DNA of 64,000 nt from the NCBI GenBank assembly GCA_036365515.1, contig CM070877.1:4969001-5033000 (forward strand). Reading direction: 5' to 3'. Below the pieces are notes generated by a model. It saw only the letters and a list, made by a program, of their open reading frames with translations, ran no database searches and was not told where the DNA came from. Positions 12,187-24,738 of the stretch are shown in pieces. Each line of letters begins with the position of its first letter. The first letter of the stretch is position 1. Origin of the DNA: Torymus aiolomorphi (taxonomy: Eukaryota > Arthropoda > Insecta > Hymenoptera > Torymidae). Made by a program: the position numbers and the translations under genes.

Positions 12187-12370
12187 GGGCAATATATGGG
12201 CCGTATGTGGCTCCGGCGCCTCAGCCGAATATCGGCCATAGTTTTCCCACATAATACTCATATGTGGCCACACTTCAAGAAAAAAGAATATGGGGTTCAT
12301 GTGGCCATGGTATGGGAAACAGTATGGCCAATATTCGGCGCCGGAGCCACATATTGACCATATATTGCCC
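12187..12370. mobile_element. Foldback element with about 62-bp arms
   Basis: The left arm 12187-12253 starts GGGCAATATATGG and runs through ATGTGGCTCCGGCGCC and GGCCATAGTTTTCCCA. The right arm ending at 12370 is its imperfect complement, with GGCGCCGGAGCCACAT and CATATATTGCCC. Beyond the right end the units GTGGGCAGTGTGGCCAATAT and ATTGCCAATATACTGCCC continue the same vocabulary to about 12415. Overlapping open frames on both strands come from the palindrome and are not genes. Confidence 0.7.
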
Positions 12371-12956
12371 GAATGTGGGCAGTGTGGCCAATATATTGCC
12401 AATATACTGCCCATACTGTTGCAAATACATGGGCCTCGAAATCATTTTTAGCCGGGCATATTGTAAGGTTAGTCTATGTTTTATGTCGATTTTTCGATTT
12501 TTTAAAATCAACCTGTTTATTAAAGATTAAAGTTAGTATAATTCATGGTAGTTTTTGTATAGTAATCGAATGAATTCGTTGGGCAGAAATATTCATCCAT
12601 AAATTTCAGAAATATTTAAGGTTAATTTTTTTCATATTTTTTTTTCAAATCATAATTTCCAAGTAATGATTTGAAATACTCATTATTTAGTAACTTCAGG
12701 GATTTTGAAGTTAATATTATCATAACTTACCTTGGGAGCGCTACCACGCTCCTTGATAATCACTTAATATGGCATGAATATATTGACAATCTATCTATAG
12801 TCATTTTTGAATGTATAAAAACTCAATAAAATTTCAGGTAAATTTCAGTGGTGGATTTTGGTTACGTGTGCAGTTTGTGTAGGTCGATTCTTTATAAGAA
12901 GAATTGTGACGGTTATCAAAAGATTTGACATTAATGTATTTATTTTTATTTGTATT

Positions 12957-13091
12957 TTATATATTAGTTTTATTGCGAATATTCATAGACAAACTTTGAT
13001 GTGATACAATTAATTAGTGGTAAAAAATTAAAAAAAGGAATCGATACTTTAGTATGAGGAAGCTTCGTGCCAACGTATTGGCAGCGGTTTT
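12957..13091 (+). repeat. Dispersed repeat A, 3' fragment
   Basis: Matches the last ~140 bp of the longer copy ending at 17107: TATATTAGTTTTATTGCGAA, ATTCATAGA, ACAATTAATTA, GAGGAAGCT, and the end block CCAACGTATTGGCAGCGGTTT. The upstream part of repeat A is missing, so this is 5'-truncated. Confidence 0.7.
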
Positions 13092-14889
13092 ATTTATAAA
13101 AAAAGCGATGTACAATTATAAATACAAAAATTTTATGTAAATATTACTATAAATGATTTTTCTACTATAAATACTATAATAAATATATGTAAATTGATGA
13201 ACAATGCTACTTTAACAATAAAAATATGAAAAAATATAAAATTTATCCACTGTCCATATTAAGAATTTTAGCGGTGGTCCATGTTGGAAGCTTTTGAGTA
13301 TTTAAGTACTTCTTTCATATAAAAAATAAAAATAATTTTTTGTAACACAAGCACGATTTTTGCGTTGTTATGATCTATAAATCGGGACTAAAAGGACCGT
13401 TTTTAGACCAGCGGACGAAAAAAGACGGCAGCTGGCGTTTTTGAGCTTTCATCCCCGCTAAATATTTTCGGAAATTTTTAGAAAAGATGTTGAAATTATT
13501 TAAATCCAGCCATTAAAATAGATTTTATTGTAGCAATATTAACTAAATTAAAATTAAAAATAATCTAATCAGCGCATGATTGCCGTGTCTAAAAATGGTA
13601 CATTAGCCCCGCTTTATATTAAAAAACACGCGAAGAAGAGTACATGCATTACAAAAAATATGGTATGCACCAAGAGCTAAGTAAGCTTTTTGATCTCATG
13701 GGGTTGCAGGACGGAAAACGAAAACGCACTCGCCTTCTTTATAGAGTTAATGTCTTCTGACTAGATAGATTCGAATCTCAGATTCATAGGATCCGGATAT
13801 TCTGGAGTATCAGGATGTTACAGATCTAAGATCCGGATTTTACTCTATTTATTCTATTCAAAATTAATTTAACTCAAAATTTTTCGATTCGGGATCCAAA
13901 ACTATACATTTTCTATAACCTCCTGCATAAAGAACAATATTTTATAAAACCGCGAATTCAAAATTCAGTAAAGTACACCACATCCCGACTATTTGCATGC
14001 AACATCATTGCTAGCTTACGTAACATCATTACCATCGCCAAATCCCCCGAACTGCTAGGTGAACCTCGATTCTCCGGAAGAAAGTCTCTTTCGCACGTAT
14101 GCCATAAATCTCAAAAACTATTCTTATCAACGCTCTCAAAAGTCCCCGATAAAAATATCAGCCACGCGCGGGCGTTAATTACGCGCCAATTCACTTGATG
14201 CATTTGCGCAGCGACATCCCTCTCCCTCCCCGTTGATCATGCAAATTACATGTGCAGAGATTAATACCGAGACGATGGTGTGATGCTGCTGCTTTAAGCG
14301 ATTTTTTTTATTTCCCTCTGACGTGATCGCATCAGAGGCATCTGTCATATTTCATAAATTGGAGCGAGCGCACGTTAATTTTAATAGAACGAAAAAAACT
14401 GGCTCGGACTAGGTGGATCTGCATCGTGCGAGGGGAATCTGCGCGCTGCGTTAATTTCACTCTCGATAGTTAATCCGACGGTAAATTTCGATCTTCGATG
14501 ATATATGTGTGTATGTGTGTGTGTTTGAAAACAATGAGACGTGATCACGCGCGTCCACTTATAACGAGAGTGGAAAACTACTTGCGGCCATTAAAAACGA
14601 CCGCTTATCTTTTATACACTGTATAGTTTTGTCGGATGCAGGCATTTTCACAAGGATGATTAAGAAGCTGATTAATTCTGCCGCCGCGATATTAATTATG
14701 AAGATCCGAATTGGATGCGACGTGTTTAATCAAACTTAATTCGTTCTTTATTAGAGGAAAAATTGCTATGCAATGCTATATATCTTATAGATATGCTTGA
14801 ATGATCAACAGAATGAACATTACTTACTAATACACGGAACAAATTGACTGGATACGGTTCCCAACCATTTTGCTTCCTCATAGAGGAAG
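13092..14889. other. Intergenic DNA, no gene recognised
   Basis: AT-rich with no splice-supported coding. The stretch 13740-13850 reuses AGATCCGGAT and GGATATTCTGG motifs, and a short TG run lies near 14506-14524. Confidence 0.5.
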
Positions 14890-16115
14890 CTTTGGAACGG
14901 TGAAAAAAATTTTCGAGACCAAAAATGAAGTACAGCTCGCGTCCTCTTTACGAAGACTAGCACAGTTCAAAATCTCTGACGAAAAACAGTAGTATCTAGC
15001 ATTGCTCCGACGAAAAAAAAATCACAATTCGATGCGATCCGACGACAAGGAAGACAACTCGCGGATCGGACAAAGAGTAAGACGACTCGCGGAAAAAAAA
15101 ATTTGCTACTATATTGGAAATCTCTATTATATTGATAAGTGATTTAATCGTATGAAATATATATGTATCTTAAACACAATTCGTGAAGACGCGTTCTTAT
15201 TATTTAAAACTTTGTAGGAAATTTAATGTCTTAAAATAAACGATAATACCAAACAGTCGGACTTGCGTGCGAGTAACAAACTTGAGAATACTTCATGTTC
15301 AAAGGTTATAATTTTGCATAGAAGTTGGTATTATGTTGTATCATTTTTATGTATATTAGGAATATCATTAATAAATTAAAAAATAGACAAAAGGGACAAA
15401 AATTTTTTCTCCTTAAATTTACGTTATATAACAAAACTAATAATAAGCCCATATTTCGTATAGTAATTTTATTATCATTAAATTTTATCTTATTAAAGAT
15501 TTGATGGGGTTTTTAAGGCATTACTTAAAATTCCGATACAGCGTGCTGTAAGCAAATCTAAACCTATATTTCAAAAGTTTCATTTTGAAATATGAATAAA
15601 ATAAAATTATAATAAGCATAATTCTCTTTGAGAAAGCAATCTGGTAATGCAGTTTGCAGGAGTTTTCATTTTTGCTGTTCGTAAGGTGTACTATTTATAA
15701 GAACGCGGCGAGTAGTGCTAATCTTCATAAATTCTTACGTAGTTGATAAACTGCCTTAAATTTCATATGTACTTTAGTTACGATTTAAAGTGCTTGTAAT
15801 ATTTTATATGATGGAATCACTTATTAATATAATAGTGATTTCCAATATCTTGAAAATTTTTTTTTTATTTTGGCCATCCGGAAGATATACTATTTATAAA
15901 AACGCAATAAATAGTGCTAGTCGCTTCGTAAATACTTATGGAGCAGTGCTTTTTTTGTCCGAGCTCTGCGAGTTGTGCTTTTTATCGTCCCAGCTCCGCT
16001 AGTTGTGTTTTTTTTTCGTAAGGGACGCGAACTGTGCTTTTTTTCGTAAAAAGCCATGAGTTGTGCTAATTTTCATATCGGCCTGAGTTGTGCTTTTCTT
16101 CGTGCGGCTTCGATA
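14890..16115. mobile_element. Large foldback element with motif-array arms
   Basis: The left arm (about 14940-15110) has GCGTCCTCTTTACGAAGACT followed by AGCACAGTTC, then repeated GACGAAAAA units. The right arm (about 15700-16110) is a series of inverted units of type GAGTTGTGCTTTTCTTCGT, at about 15711, 15912, 15942, 15971, 16003, 16033, 16063 and 16085. The ~600-bp interior is AT-rich and non-coding. The left arm resembles 61-90 in the first element of the window. The outer ends are not sharply defined. Confidence 0.55.
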
Positions 16116-17107
16116 TGTCGAAATTCGTCGATTTTGAGAAATTTTTTTTTTGTATCTGTATGTGTGTGTCTGTGTGTAAACTCTCGATATCTCGAGAACC
16201 ATTCCACCGATTTTCGTCGGACAAAGCTCCTTCGTCCCGAGGAAAAAAATCGGTATCCTGACTGATTTAGGTTTTTATTATCGATTTCCTTTTGTTTTAA
16301 AACCGAAAAACAATTTTGAATTTTTATATATTTTTTTTATTTTACAGCCAATATTACTTAATATAATAAACTTTTCTTGAAAGATCTTTAAATTACCTAC
16401 ATTTTATTTTTTGAACTTTTGAATTATCTTTACTCTGTCAATTGCTATTAAGGAAAATGTGCTTATAATTCTTTAATTAATTTTTCAAAAAACATTTGCT
16501 TTATCGACTTAAAATTTTAACCACTTATTACACTTATCGAAGACAATGTTGAGTTAAAATTTCAAGAGATTCTCTTCTTTTGTTTTTGAGAAAAAAAATT
16601 ATTTTAGAAAAAAATAAATAAAAAATAAGTTTTCGTTTCATATAGCTTTTTTATGCCTTCAAACTGAGTTCGTTGTTTTAAAAAATACGATTATCACGAA
16701 CAACGATATTTGAGGTTAAATTTTTTATTTTTAATTTCTTCGATAGCATTTTCTCAGAGAATATTTTATTTATCGACTCCAAATTTTAACCACTTGTTTT
16801 TATTGGAACCCCCCCCCAACTTCCGCACACACACACAGACACACACACACACACACACGCGCACGCACACACACACACACACACATGCGCACGCACACAC
16901 ACTCACAAGGATATAGGCATTTGGGACATATGATGTATTTACAATTCAAACGTGTATTTTCGACAAATATATATATTAGTTTTATTACGAATATTCATAG
17001 AGAAAATTTGGTATGATTACAATTAATTATTACTATGAAAAATTTAAAAAATTAATAAATACATTAGTTTGAGAAAGCTAAGTACCAATGTATTGGCAGC
17101 GGTTTTT
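16116..17107 (+). repeat. Dispersed repeat A, long copy 1
   Basis: About 1 kb is shared with 36876-37706 in the same order: GATTTTGAGAAATTTTTTTT, a GT-rich run, GATATCTCGAGAACCATTCC, CGTCGGACAAAG, AAATTACCTACA, TATTAAGGAAAATGTG, and the terminal block GCCAATG-like ATTGGCAGCGG. Copy 1 ends CCAATGTATTGGCAGCGGTT and contains an extra CA microsatellite. No open reading frame is conserved; the family appears non-coding. Confidence 0.65.
16824..16907. repeat. (CA)n microsatellite
   Basis: An interrupted CA run with CG and TG variants sits inside repeat A copy 1. It follows a short C run at 16809-16817. Confidence 0.85.
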
Positions 17108-17211
17108 TTCCCTGCATAGGTAAGTATGTTGACCAAAAATGTTATTTTCCGCCCTTTAACCTCAAAATGCCATCTTAAATGTCATTTTGCGGCCTCGGAC
17201 GGAAAAATACG

Positions 17212-17305
17212 TTACTGAAACGTGGACGTAAGAGAATTTTTACCTCATGCGACTTTTGAAAAACGTTGCATGAGGTAAATAATCCTCTTCCGCCCGCGTT
17301 AGTAA
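17212..17305. repeat. Palindrome
   Basis: TAAGAGAATTTTTACCTCAT at the left pairs with ATGAGGTAAATAATCCTCTT at the right around a short loop near 17257-17263. Outer bases GTTACTG-AACGTGGACG pair with CGCCCGCGTTAGTAAT. It is a small foldback remnant. Confidence 0.55.
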
Positions 17306-20300
17306 TATACTATTAGGTAATTTTTCACTTTTTTATGGGATTACTTTTTGCAAAAATCATAATTTCACTAAGATAATAACTATACATGTATTTCTCACGC
17401 GATCCATGATATAATTAACTTTTACATAATTTATGGTCGGTTGAATAATAGTTACAAAATGTGTCTTTGTTCGAGTCATAAATCGGCATTACAGTGCAGC
17501 CCATTATAAGAAGCCATAAAAAGTCACAAGTTTCCAATAAATGCGAAATCTTCTTTGAACTCTTTCATAATTTGCCCTCCTGGATTAACACTAATAGTTG
17601 TTCGGTTAGCTATTAGGCGAGCAAACATCAAGCGCTATAAATCGAAATTATTCAAAGCCCATCTTTTAGTTGTAAATGTCGCACGAAATTTTTCTTCCGC
17701 ATTCCAACTAAAAAGCACTTTCAGCTATTTTATTACTCGCATTTTTGTAGACAAGTTCTATCACATTGATTTTAAAATTCTACATCAAATTTTTCTTTGA
17801 ATAAAAATGATGATATCTATAGACAAAAATAGCCTTCCATATCGTTGTAATATACTACCAGGCATCTTTTTCTTACTCTGTATCTGGTATATCTAAGTTC
17901 TACTTATAGCCATTCGCTGTACCATTACAGATTAATACTATTGCAAATTATAGAGGCTATATAAATTATTCGATGGACATCGATATCCACTAAACTTGAA
18001 CCGTTTTCTTCCTTTCTAATTTCCCATACCCTACCACCGCCTATAAAATTCAAAAATATCTATCATAGCCCGAAACCACTGTACAACCCCCACTCGAGCA
18101 ATCGTACGATTAATTAACCAATCACATCCCCTTCAAATCACCGTGGCCTGACTATCCTAAATTCCTAACTCAAGAGAGCGAGAGAGAGACGCGAGATAAG
18201 AATCCGCGAATCCTTTCACGTTACCGGCCGTTTACCTTCTCACGTTCTATTACTCGCACGGGACTGATAAAATGCCTCTCGACCGGCGGGGCCACTTGTG
18301 CGTCAGACAGACGGAGATGAGATACGCACGAGGGGCATCTCATCGCGGAAACAAAAGTCCGCGGCGAATGAAACGTGACTTTTGAGCGAACTCGACGGAG
18401 GCACGATCTCTGACGTAGGAATAATAATCGAAAAGTCGCTCGCACGCGCCGTTCGGTTCAGACTGAGGGTCTGATTCTTTGTTCGTAATATTTGCGTGGT
18501 TATGATGGGTAATGGTTTCTATGGGTTATTTTTGCTTTGTTGTATTGATCAAATGAGAGATAAACAATGAGCATTTTTCCTCAACCCAAATCCCTACAAA
18601 AAAATGTTAATATTTAGAACTGATAAATTGAATGTGACTCAACGAAAGTTGTTGCATCGCTTCTCGCTACATTCTTGTGATGTAAGTGTAACTTGAAAAA
18701 GATGATGCAACAAATATCACCTTCTTATATACGAATATTTTAGGTTAATTTAAATTTAACGTCCACGTCAATGATATTCATTTTTAAACAGTAAATATTG
18801 TAAAATTTCTTAACTGAAATATTTACTGTCTGTGACTTGATTACTGCAAATTTTTATTCAATTTATTTAAAAGTAGCCATTTTTGATAAAATCTAACAAA
18901 AACTTTAAGCATGCATATGAAATTGTACGTGTAATATAGTTATGCCATGATTGATACTACGGTAACAGTTCTTATTTACTTTGATTTTATTATAATTCTA
19001 GTTTTAACTGCAGCGTAAGTAACCGAAACTTGCTGTTACTGAAATTAAAAACTAGTTTATTTAAAATCGGTTGAAATATTGGATGTGAGTTTTTGAGACT
19101 CACGTCTTCATAGGTATTTTAAAGATTCAAATATAAACAAGCTTATTCTATGGCTGTAAATTTGAAATATAATTTCGACATTGATACAAAAAGTATCAAT
19201 TTATCTATAATAAGGTAAACAGTAGAAAACTTGTGCAGCATATATTTGAGTATACATCCTTATACTAATATCCTTATATTGAGTATACCGATACCCCTAT
19301 ATACTCTGCATGAAAACATCATAATCAGCACGCTTTCCTCTTTCGTGTTTAAAAAATATATTCAATTGCACTTAAAATTTCACACGTGTACATTATCTAA
19401 TCAAGCTATTTTTATACACGTTTTCCTTTTTTTACGAAACATATTTATCAACAGTTTTTCTTTGATCCCTTTTATCCAATTCTTTCTAGATAGAATGTAT
19501 CTCCTCTTTACCGACAATATCTTGGCTGTATTTTGGTTCCGCAAGTAATTAGGTCATAAAAGTGACAACTGATGAAATAATGGTGTGAGTAGCACGCGTT
19601 TTATTGTGTGTATTATTGTGTTTTATTGTGTGTCGGTATTCCAGTTCTGGGGATTGTTTGTTCTCGATTTTCGGTGGAAAATTGAGCGAGCAGAAGGCAA
19701 ATATTGTAATCTCAGCCTTTTATCAGAAAAAATTGATGATAGTTCTTTCATCATTTTAACAACAAACTAATATTACGTAATGTTCGACAGGCATCAAAGT
19801 AACTCGTTACGGCTAATAATTATTGATATGTATTTATTTTATCGTAATTGGAATACTAATATTAACTTAGCATAAATTATCTCTTTTCTGCTGTCAAAGA
19901 GATTATTGATAGTAGAATTACTGCTGTAAGACTCAAGTGAGAAATGAACAGCAGTTACAGGTGGTAGATAATTAGCGCATAGGTAAATACACTGGTAATC
20001 TCTTTCTTTTGAAAGCTACGTTTATTAGGTCGGATTAAAGGTCGTTTGTAAGTAGTAGAACATTTTGAATATTGTGCCTAATCATCGAGATCTGAAGACA
20101 TAAGATTATTTTATATTTTTTTTTTTTTTTTTAAATATAAAAATACCACTTGTAGTAGATTCTCCCTTGTCAAAATCTTACCAAAATAAGAGTTTGGTGT
20201 GCCTTATGATCATTGCAGGCAAAATTAAGCAAAAATTACAGGAACAAGAAAAATGATAAGAATAGCATAGGTTAGTAAATATTTAGATAGAGCGAATAAG

Positions 20301-20799
20301 CATTTGTCCCTACATAAATATGGATATATTCTGGTAGAAATGTGAACCAACTTTTGCCGATCTGTTTGTCAATTTTTAAATAAAAAACGTCACACCATGG
20401 TTATGTTGCTATTAGTGACGAAGAATAACTATTTCATACATGTGAAAATATTATATTGTAGATGCTTTAAAATATAATCATAGTTGCAAATAATTTTTTT
20501 CAAATAGTTTTAATTAAATTTCGGTGCTCATCTCAAGTAGAAATGGCTCCATTTTAATAACATGTTAACCAACGATGTTGGTTTGTTTTCTACCAGGGTA
20601 CCAACCTATGTTATTGTTATCACCGTTTCTATTTCTTTAACATTTTTTCCTGAACAGACCTTAGCTATCATTGTACACAAACTATACGATGGGTGTCAAA
20701 TACACTTTATGCTGCATTTTTATTATAATTGTATGAATAATTACAAAATTTCTTGTAATTTTTATGACAGTTGTTGATTAGAAAGTATTACGAAATAAA
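17306..20799. other. Intergenic or intronic DNA, CpG-richer at about 18170-18470
   Basis: No exon was recognised. 18170-18470 is less AT-rich, with a GAGAGAG run and several CG-rich words, and might be regulatory. Near 20235-20345 GGAACAAGAAAAATGATAAG and AATAGCATAGGTTAGTAAAT resemble the left half of the GGAACAG palindrome at 24.75 kb, probably a decayed fragment. Confidence 0.4.
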
Positions 20800-21622
20800 A
20801 GAAAAATTGCTATACACATAGCAAAAACTGTGATATAATAAAATTTAAAATATATGCTTTTAATTTTTATTAGAATAGAATATAAATTTTATTTTGTAGC
20901 GTTTAAATTTTATTTTGTAGCGTATAAATTTTATTTTGTAGCGTATTCAAAATTACTATAAACATAGTAAAAAGTGCCACATTCAAAAATTGCTACAGGC
21001 CATAAGAAAGTTTGCTATCCAACATAGTAAAAATTGCTACAACATTAGTACTTTCTGCGCAGATCAAGGCACCCACGTGTCTGATTGAGGTTATGTTTCT
21101 ACGGCAATTTCACTTTGTCTTGCTTTTAAGTTTACAAAACATTCAAAACCTTACTTCAATTATTTTATTTTTATATTATGCACATTAATGATAAGTTTCT
21201 TTGTGTCATCAAAGTTATTTATTGTCATTTAATATTATCTGAAATTTTCTTGAAATCGATGGTTTGACATGTACAAGTTCCAAAATTTTACACTCAAGAA
21301 TCCTATTTGGGTAAGTGGTTAGCGCGTCCGATTGCCGCGGTGAAGGTTGCAGGTTCGATCCCAACGCTCGTAAAAAAAATATTTTTATTTCTCATTTTAA
21401 TTTATTTTCACATTAAATATTGTATGATTAGAGTCTGAAAATAGTTCTGAAAACAGAAAGAACGAGAAAAAATTTAATTTTTTGAAATTTAAGGTCATTC
21501 ATAAAAATTACTATGTTGCATAGCAAAAATTGTTATAATTTCGATTTGTCCCTCCGTTCCTACAAAATATAGTAATTTTTCTTATGTTTATAATAAATTT
21601 TACTACAACATTTCTCCCAGTG
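20800..21622. mobile_element. Foldback-type element carrying a tRNA-like core
   Basis: Both halves are rich in opposed words such as AAAAATTGCTA, ACATAGTAAAAATTGCTAC (left) and AAAAATTACTATGTTGCATAGC (right), ending TTTCTCCCAGTGTA at 21622. The organisation matches the better-defined element at 38539-39488: a tRNA-like core of about 65-70 bp (21302-21370), preceded by TACAAGTTCCAAA. The left terminal repeat was not found, so the left boundary is approximate. Confidence 0.5.
21302..21370 (+). other. tRNA-like sequence, not a functional tRNA
   Basis: GTAAGTGGTTAGCGCG resembles a tRNA D-arm/box A and GGTTCGATCCC a box B/T-loop, at about the right spacing. The T-stem pairs poorly and the acceptor ends (CCTATTT and CGCTCG) do not pair. 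I read it as tRNA-derived sequence within a repeat, not a tRNA gene. A divergent sister is at 39117-39187. Confidence 0.55.
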
Positions 21623-22488
21623 TATCTTTTTAAAAAAATTGGCTAGACACATATTTGATAAACTTAACAGAAAGAGCCGAATTTCATCTTTCTTAAGCTA
21701 TGTTTTTCTTTTTGAAGTCCAGTTTTTTGACGAGTAATACTTATTACTCTCTGTCACAGTTGATATAGCACTCATTTACTCTCATGTAAAAATAACCATT
21801 TACAAGAATTCTTTTCTCAAAAATTTGTTCCACAATGTATGTAAACAAACATATGGTACCATTTCTGTGACTTTGAAGAATATTTGTATTTTTTTAGAAG
21901 CTTTTTCAGTTTTTGCAATGTGAAGAAAACTACCGTAATAAGAAATTTCTAAGCGTCTAAAATTTGCATCGTTGGAATGCAACGAAATAATTTTTTACGA
22001 TTGATTAAAGTTATTAAAAAAATGAAAATTTTATCTAAACCTTTGTTTTAAAGTTAATTTATACTATAAAACACTAAATCTACACGCAAAATTAATATTA
22101 TTTAATATAAACGTGAAGCAAAATGAATTATTTTTTTTATTTCGTTGGACTCCAACGTTGCAAACTTCAGACTCATAAATTTCTCTGGAAATATAGAAAA
22201 ATCGACTGCATTATCTATTAAAATTTTCTATAAAGTATTGTAATTTTTGAGTCATTACAGTCTACGGTAGATATACGAGACAGTATAGTCATTTTTCGAG
22301 ACTCTCTACTTTTACCATTTTTTTTTTTTTAAATTACGTACACCGCGCCCATTGACCTCTAAGCTACAATAAATGCCTCTTCACAACGACTGCCCTTTTA
22401 CGAAGAATTTTTATCCTCCATAGAAAGCGTCATAAACCAAGCTGTCAGGTTCTCGCCTATGAATAATAAGCTCTATCTTGTGTTACAG
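21623..22488. other. Sequence 5' of the RNF7 terminal exon, probably intron
   Basis: AT-rich, ending in a pyrimidine-containing acceptor tract (CTCTATCTTGTGTTACAG). No upstream RNF7 exon was recognised in it. Confidence 0.5.
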
Positions 22489-22670
22489 ACGCCTGTCTGC
22501 GCTGCCAGGCCGAGAGCAAGAAGGACTTCTACGGCAAACAAGACTGCGTCGTCGTTTGGGGCGAGTGCAACCACTCGTTCCACTACTGCTGCATGTCGCT
22601 CTGGGTGAAGCAGAACAATCGCTGCCCGCTTTGCCAGCAGGAGTGGTCCATACAGCGGATGGGCAAGTGA
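22489..22670 (+). CDS. Roc2: RNF7/RBX2 (Roc2/SAG) RING-H2 protein, terminal coding exon (partial)
   Basis: The RBX/ROC family supplies the RING subunit of cullin-RING E3 ubiquitin ligases and recruits the E2. The RNF7/RBX2 branch pairs mainly with cullin-5. The exon starts after a TTACAG acceptor in phase 1 (G|AC, giving D-A-C-L-R-C-Q-A) and ends at TGA 22668-22670, encoding about 60 residues. Seen are C-x2-C (CLRC), the RING-H2 core GECNHSFHYCCMSLW, and the last zinc pair in NNRCPLCQQEW, ending IQRMGK. The tail and VVVWGECNHSFH are typical of RNF7, not RBX1 or APC11. Between AES and DCVVV it has KKDFYGKQ, a few residues longer than human RNF7 as I recall it. The N-terminal exon(s) with the first zinc-binding cysteines and cullin-binding strand were not found upstream, implying a long intron or exons outside the window. 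A spliced acceptor argues against a retrocopy. Confidence 0.9.
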
Positions 22671-22978
22671 AGACGCACTGTGATGATGATTGAACTTTGG
22701 ATATCGCTTTATTTCTTATGAAGCATTTTTTTCTCACAGGGGGGGTGGGGGACGATTCTTGTTCTTTCAATTTTGTACAATGTCGCGCGGATGCCGACGT
22801 TTTTCATGGATCTTGTAAGGTCATAGTAATGGTGTTGCAATAATCTGTATACACTTTGTCAAATTGTTCAATCTAAATAATTTTAAAAATCAGATTTTGG
22901 TAAACTAATGTGTTTACTGCTAAAATGAAGTTTTACTGAAACGTCAGAACATACACATACTGTACGTGTCAAAATAAA
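22671..22978 (+). other. RNF7 3' UTR with AATAAA polyadenylation signal
   Basis: After the TGA, about 300 bp of non-coding sequence leads to AATAAA at 22973-22978, the first canonical poly(A) signal downstream. It includes a short G-rich run near 22739-22750. The end of the transcript is inferred from the signal only. Confidence 0.5.
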
Positions 22979-23053
22979 TTATTTCACTAAAATACTTTTT
23001 TGTTTTAAATCTCTGCCCGTAGCGATACCTCCTCTGCGATTCTATTTGCGAAA

Positions 23054-23056
<3 letters not shown>

Positions 23057-23106
<50 letters not shown>

Positions 23107-23120
23107 GCGCGCGCACACGC

Positions 23121-23205
<85 letters not shown>
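23057..23205. repeat. (CA)n microsatellite ending in (TA)n
   Basis: Nearly 140 bases of CA dinucleotides, interrupted by a short CG block near 23104-23114, run into a TA run at 23193-23205. This alternation can adopt Z-form DNA. The Cys/Val and His/Thr frames here are repeat translations, not genes. Confidence 0.95.
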
Positions 23206-24029
23206 ACTTTTATAGCAAAAACGTTTTAAAATAATTTCTTGAAAAGAATATTACTTGAATAATAGCATGCGATAATTCTTCACATATCGCAAAACTTACG
23301 TAAACACGTCGATAGATTCGAACGTATACTATACGATTTATGCCACTATAAATATAACGCCAGATTTAGTCCTGTTGATAAAAATGAACAAAAAAAAAAA
23401 CACCAATTCACGCGAAGATTCCATCTACGAAAAATTTATTTCATTCTAGCACGTAAAATTGCGCAATTCACTTTGTCCCGTGGTGTTCTGTTTGAGTTGC
23501 TAATAATACTCGCCCTCCGTTCTTTTTCTTCGCCGCAAACAGCTCCGACATTACGTCAGTCATTTTTTCGGTGCGAATTTGCCGAACATAATGTGTGTAC
23601 CGAGTGTATTTGTAGTTCGTCAGCAAACTAGATCTTAAAAATTTGCACGTGATGATTTTGTTCAACCCCTCGACGCCTACGTCGGAGGATGAAAGTTTTT
23701 GTCGTAAAAATTGAAACAGTTGGCAGTATAAGTATTAGTAAGACATTATTCAATCGACAACCTGCTTTCGTGTACGAAAGAGATTATTTTCATATTATGT
23801 AGAGTCCGAATACATTTGAACACGGCGTAAAACTAAATTTTGATAAAAAAGTGAACGTATATCGAAGGTAGATAAAGTATGCCCGCGACGATTAGAACAA
23901 ATTAATAAAAATGGGTTTACCAAAAGAATAATCTAATTACGTTTAGTTAAACGCGAAGATAACGCAATGTACAGTTTTGGACTGCAATATAAAGCAACAG
24001 CCGAAATGTCAGCATCCACACACGTACAC
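23206..24029. other. Intergenic DNA, no gene recognised
   Basis: AT-rich, with small frames lacking support. Confidence 0.5.
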
Positions 24030-24335
24030 ATACGTGACATTGCCCCGTCCCGATATATCCGCTGACGTCGTCGAGGTTAACCGCCGGCTCCCTGCCCCCC
24101 TCGCGCGGAAAACGGCCGCCGAGCGTTTATATACTTGTAACAGAGCTCGCTCTCGAGTGCGCGCGGAGGCTCGGCCGACGCTCGGCCAATCCCGAGATAG
24201 AAAGGCGACTTTGCCCCCCTCTGCCCCCCGACGAGCCTCTTCGCACGCACACAGCGATAAATTTTTCACTGCCGGCCTCCGCCGAGAGAGCGGAATTCCG
24301 AGGAGCGAGCGTGACGTATAGGCACGTATATGTGT
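24030..24335. promoter_or_regulatory. CpG-rich promoter-like patch
   Basis: About 300 bp of GC-rich sequence stands out from its surroundings. It holds TGACGTCG and GTGACGT words (CRE-like), a GGCCAATC CCAAT-type box near 24183, and TTTATATAC near 24126 as a possible TATA element. Frames on both strands (114 and 86 residues) are compositional. No downstream exon was recognised on either strand, so its target is unknown. It could be an untranslated first exon, an enhancer, or a promoter of a non-coding transcript. Confidence 0.3.
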
Positions 24336-24703
24336 CGTTGCGTCAGGATGAACTTTGAACAGGCGGGGATATTTCGGAGGTGTGTCTGCGTATCGAGTGC
24401 TATTTGCTGGGTCATTGCATCAGGTGTGTGTGTGTGTGTGTGCGTGCCGGAAATCATTTCCCGAAGCTTCGGGAGAGATTGCAGTATTGCGTCAGATCGT
24501 TGCGCGATGAGGCGATCTTGATAGAAAAAAAGCAGTCAAAATCTTGATGACGGGTGAGGATTTCTCAACTTTCAAGGCTCGATTCTTCGCGAAGGATCGT
24601 AGCCGCGCGGCTTATGAAAGCAGGCTGCTATAGACTGGCCGCTTTTTGGTGAAATCATCGATGAGCGACTGTTTGTAGTCAAAGATGTCATTTGTAACAA
24701 TCT
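24336..24703. other. Intergenic DNA with a short GT run
   Basis: A TG run lies near 24424-24443. No gene was recognised. Confidence 0.5.
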
Positions 24704-24738
24704 CACTGAGAGAAAAAAATACTATTTTCGTTTAAAGG

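Noticed and set aside
21302..21370. Functional tRNA gene
   Set aside because: Acceptor and T stems do not pair, and the sequence sits in a repeat that recurs at 39117-39187.
23005..23234. Cys/Val and His/Thr low-complexity frames
   Set aside because: Pure translation of the CA microsatellite.
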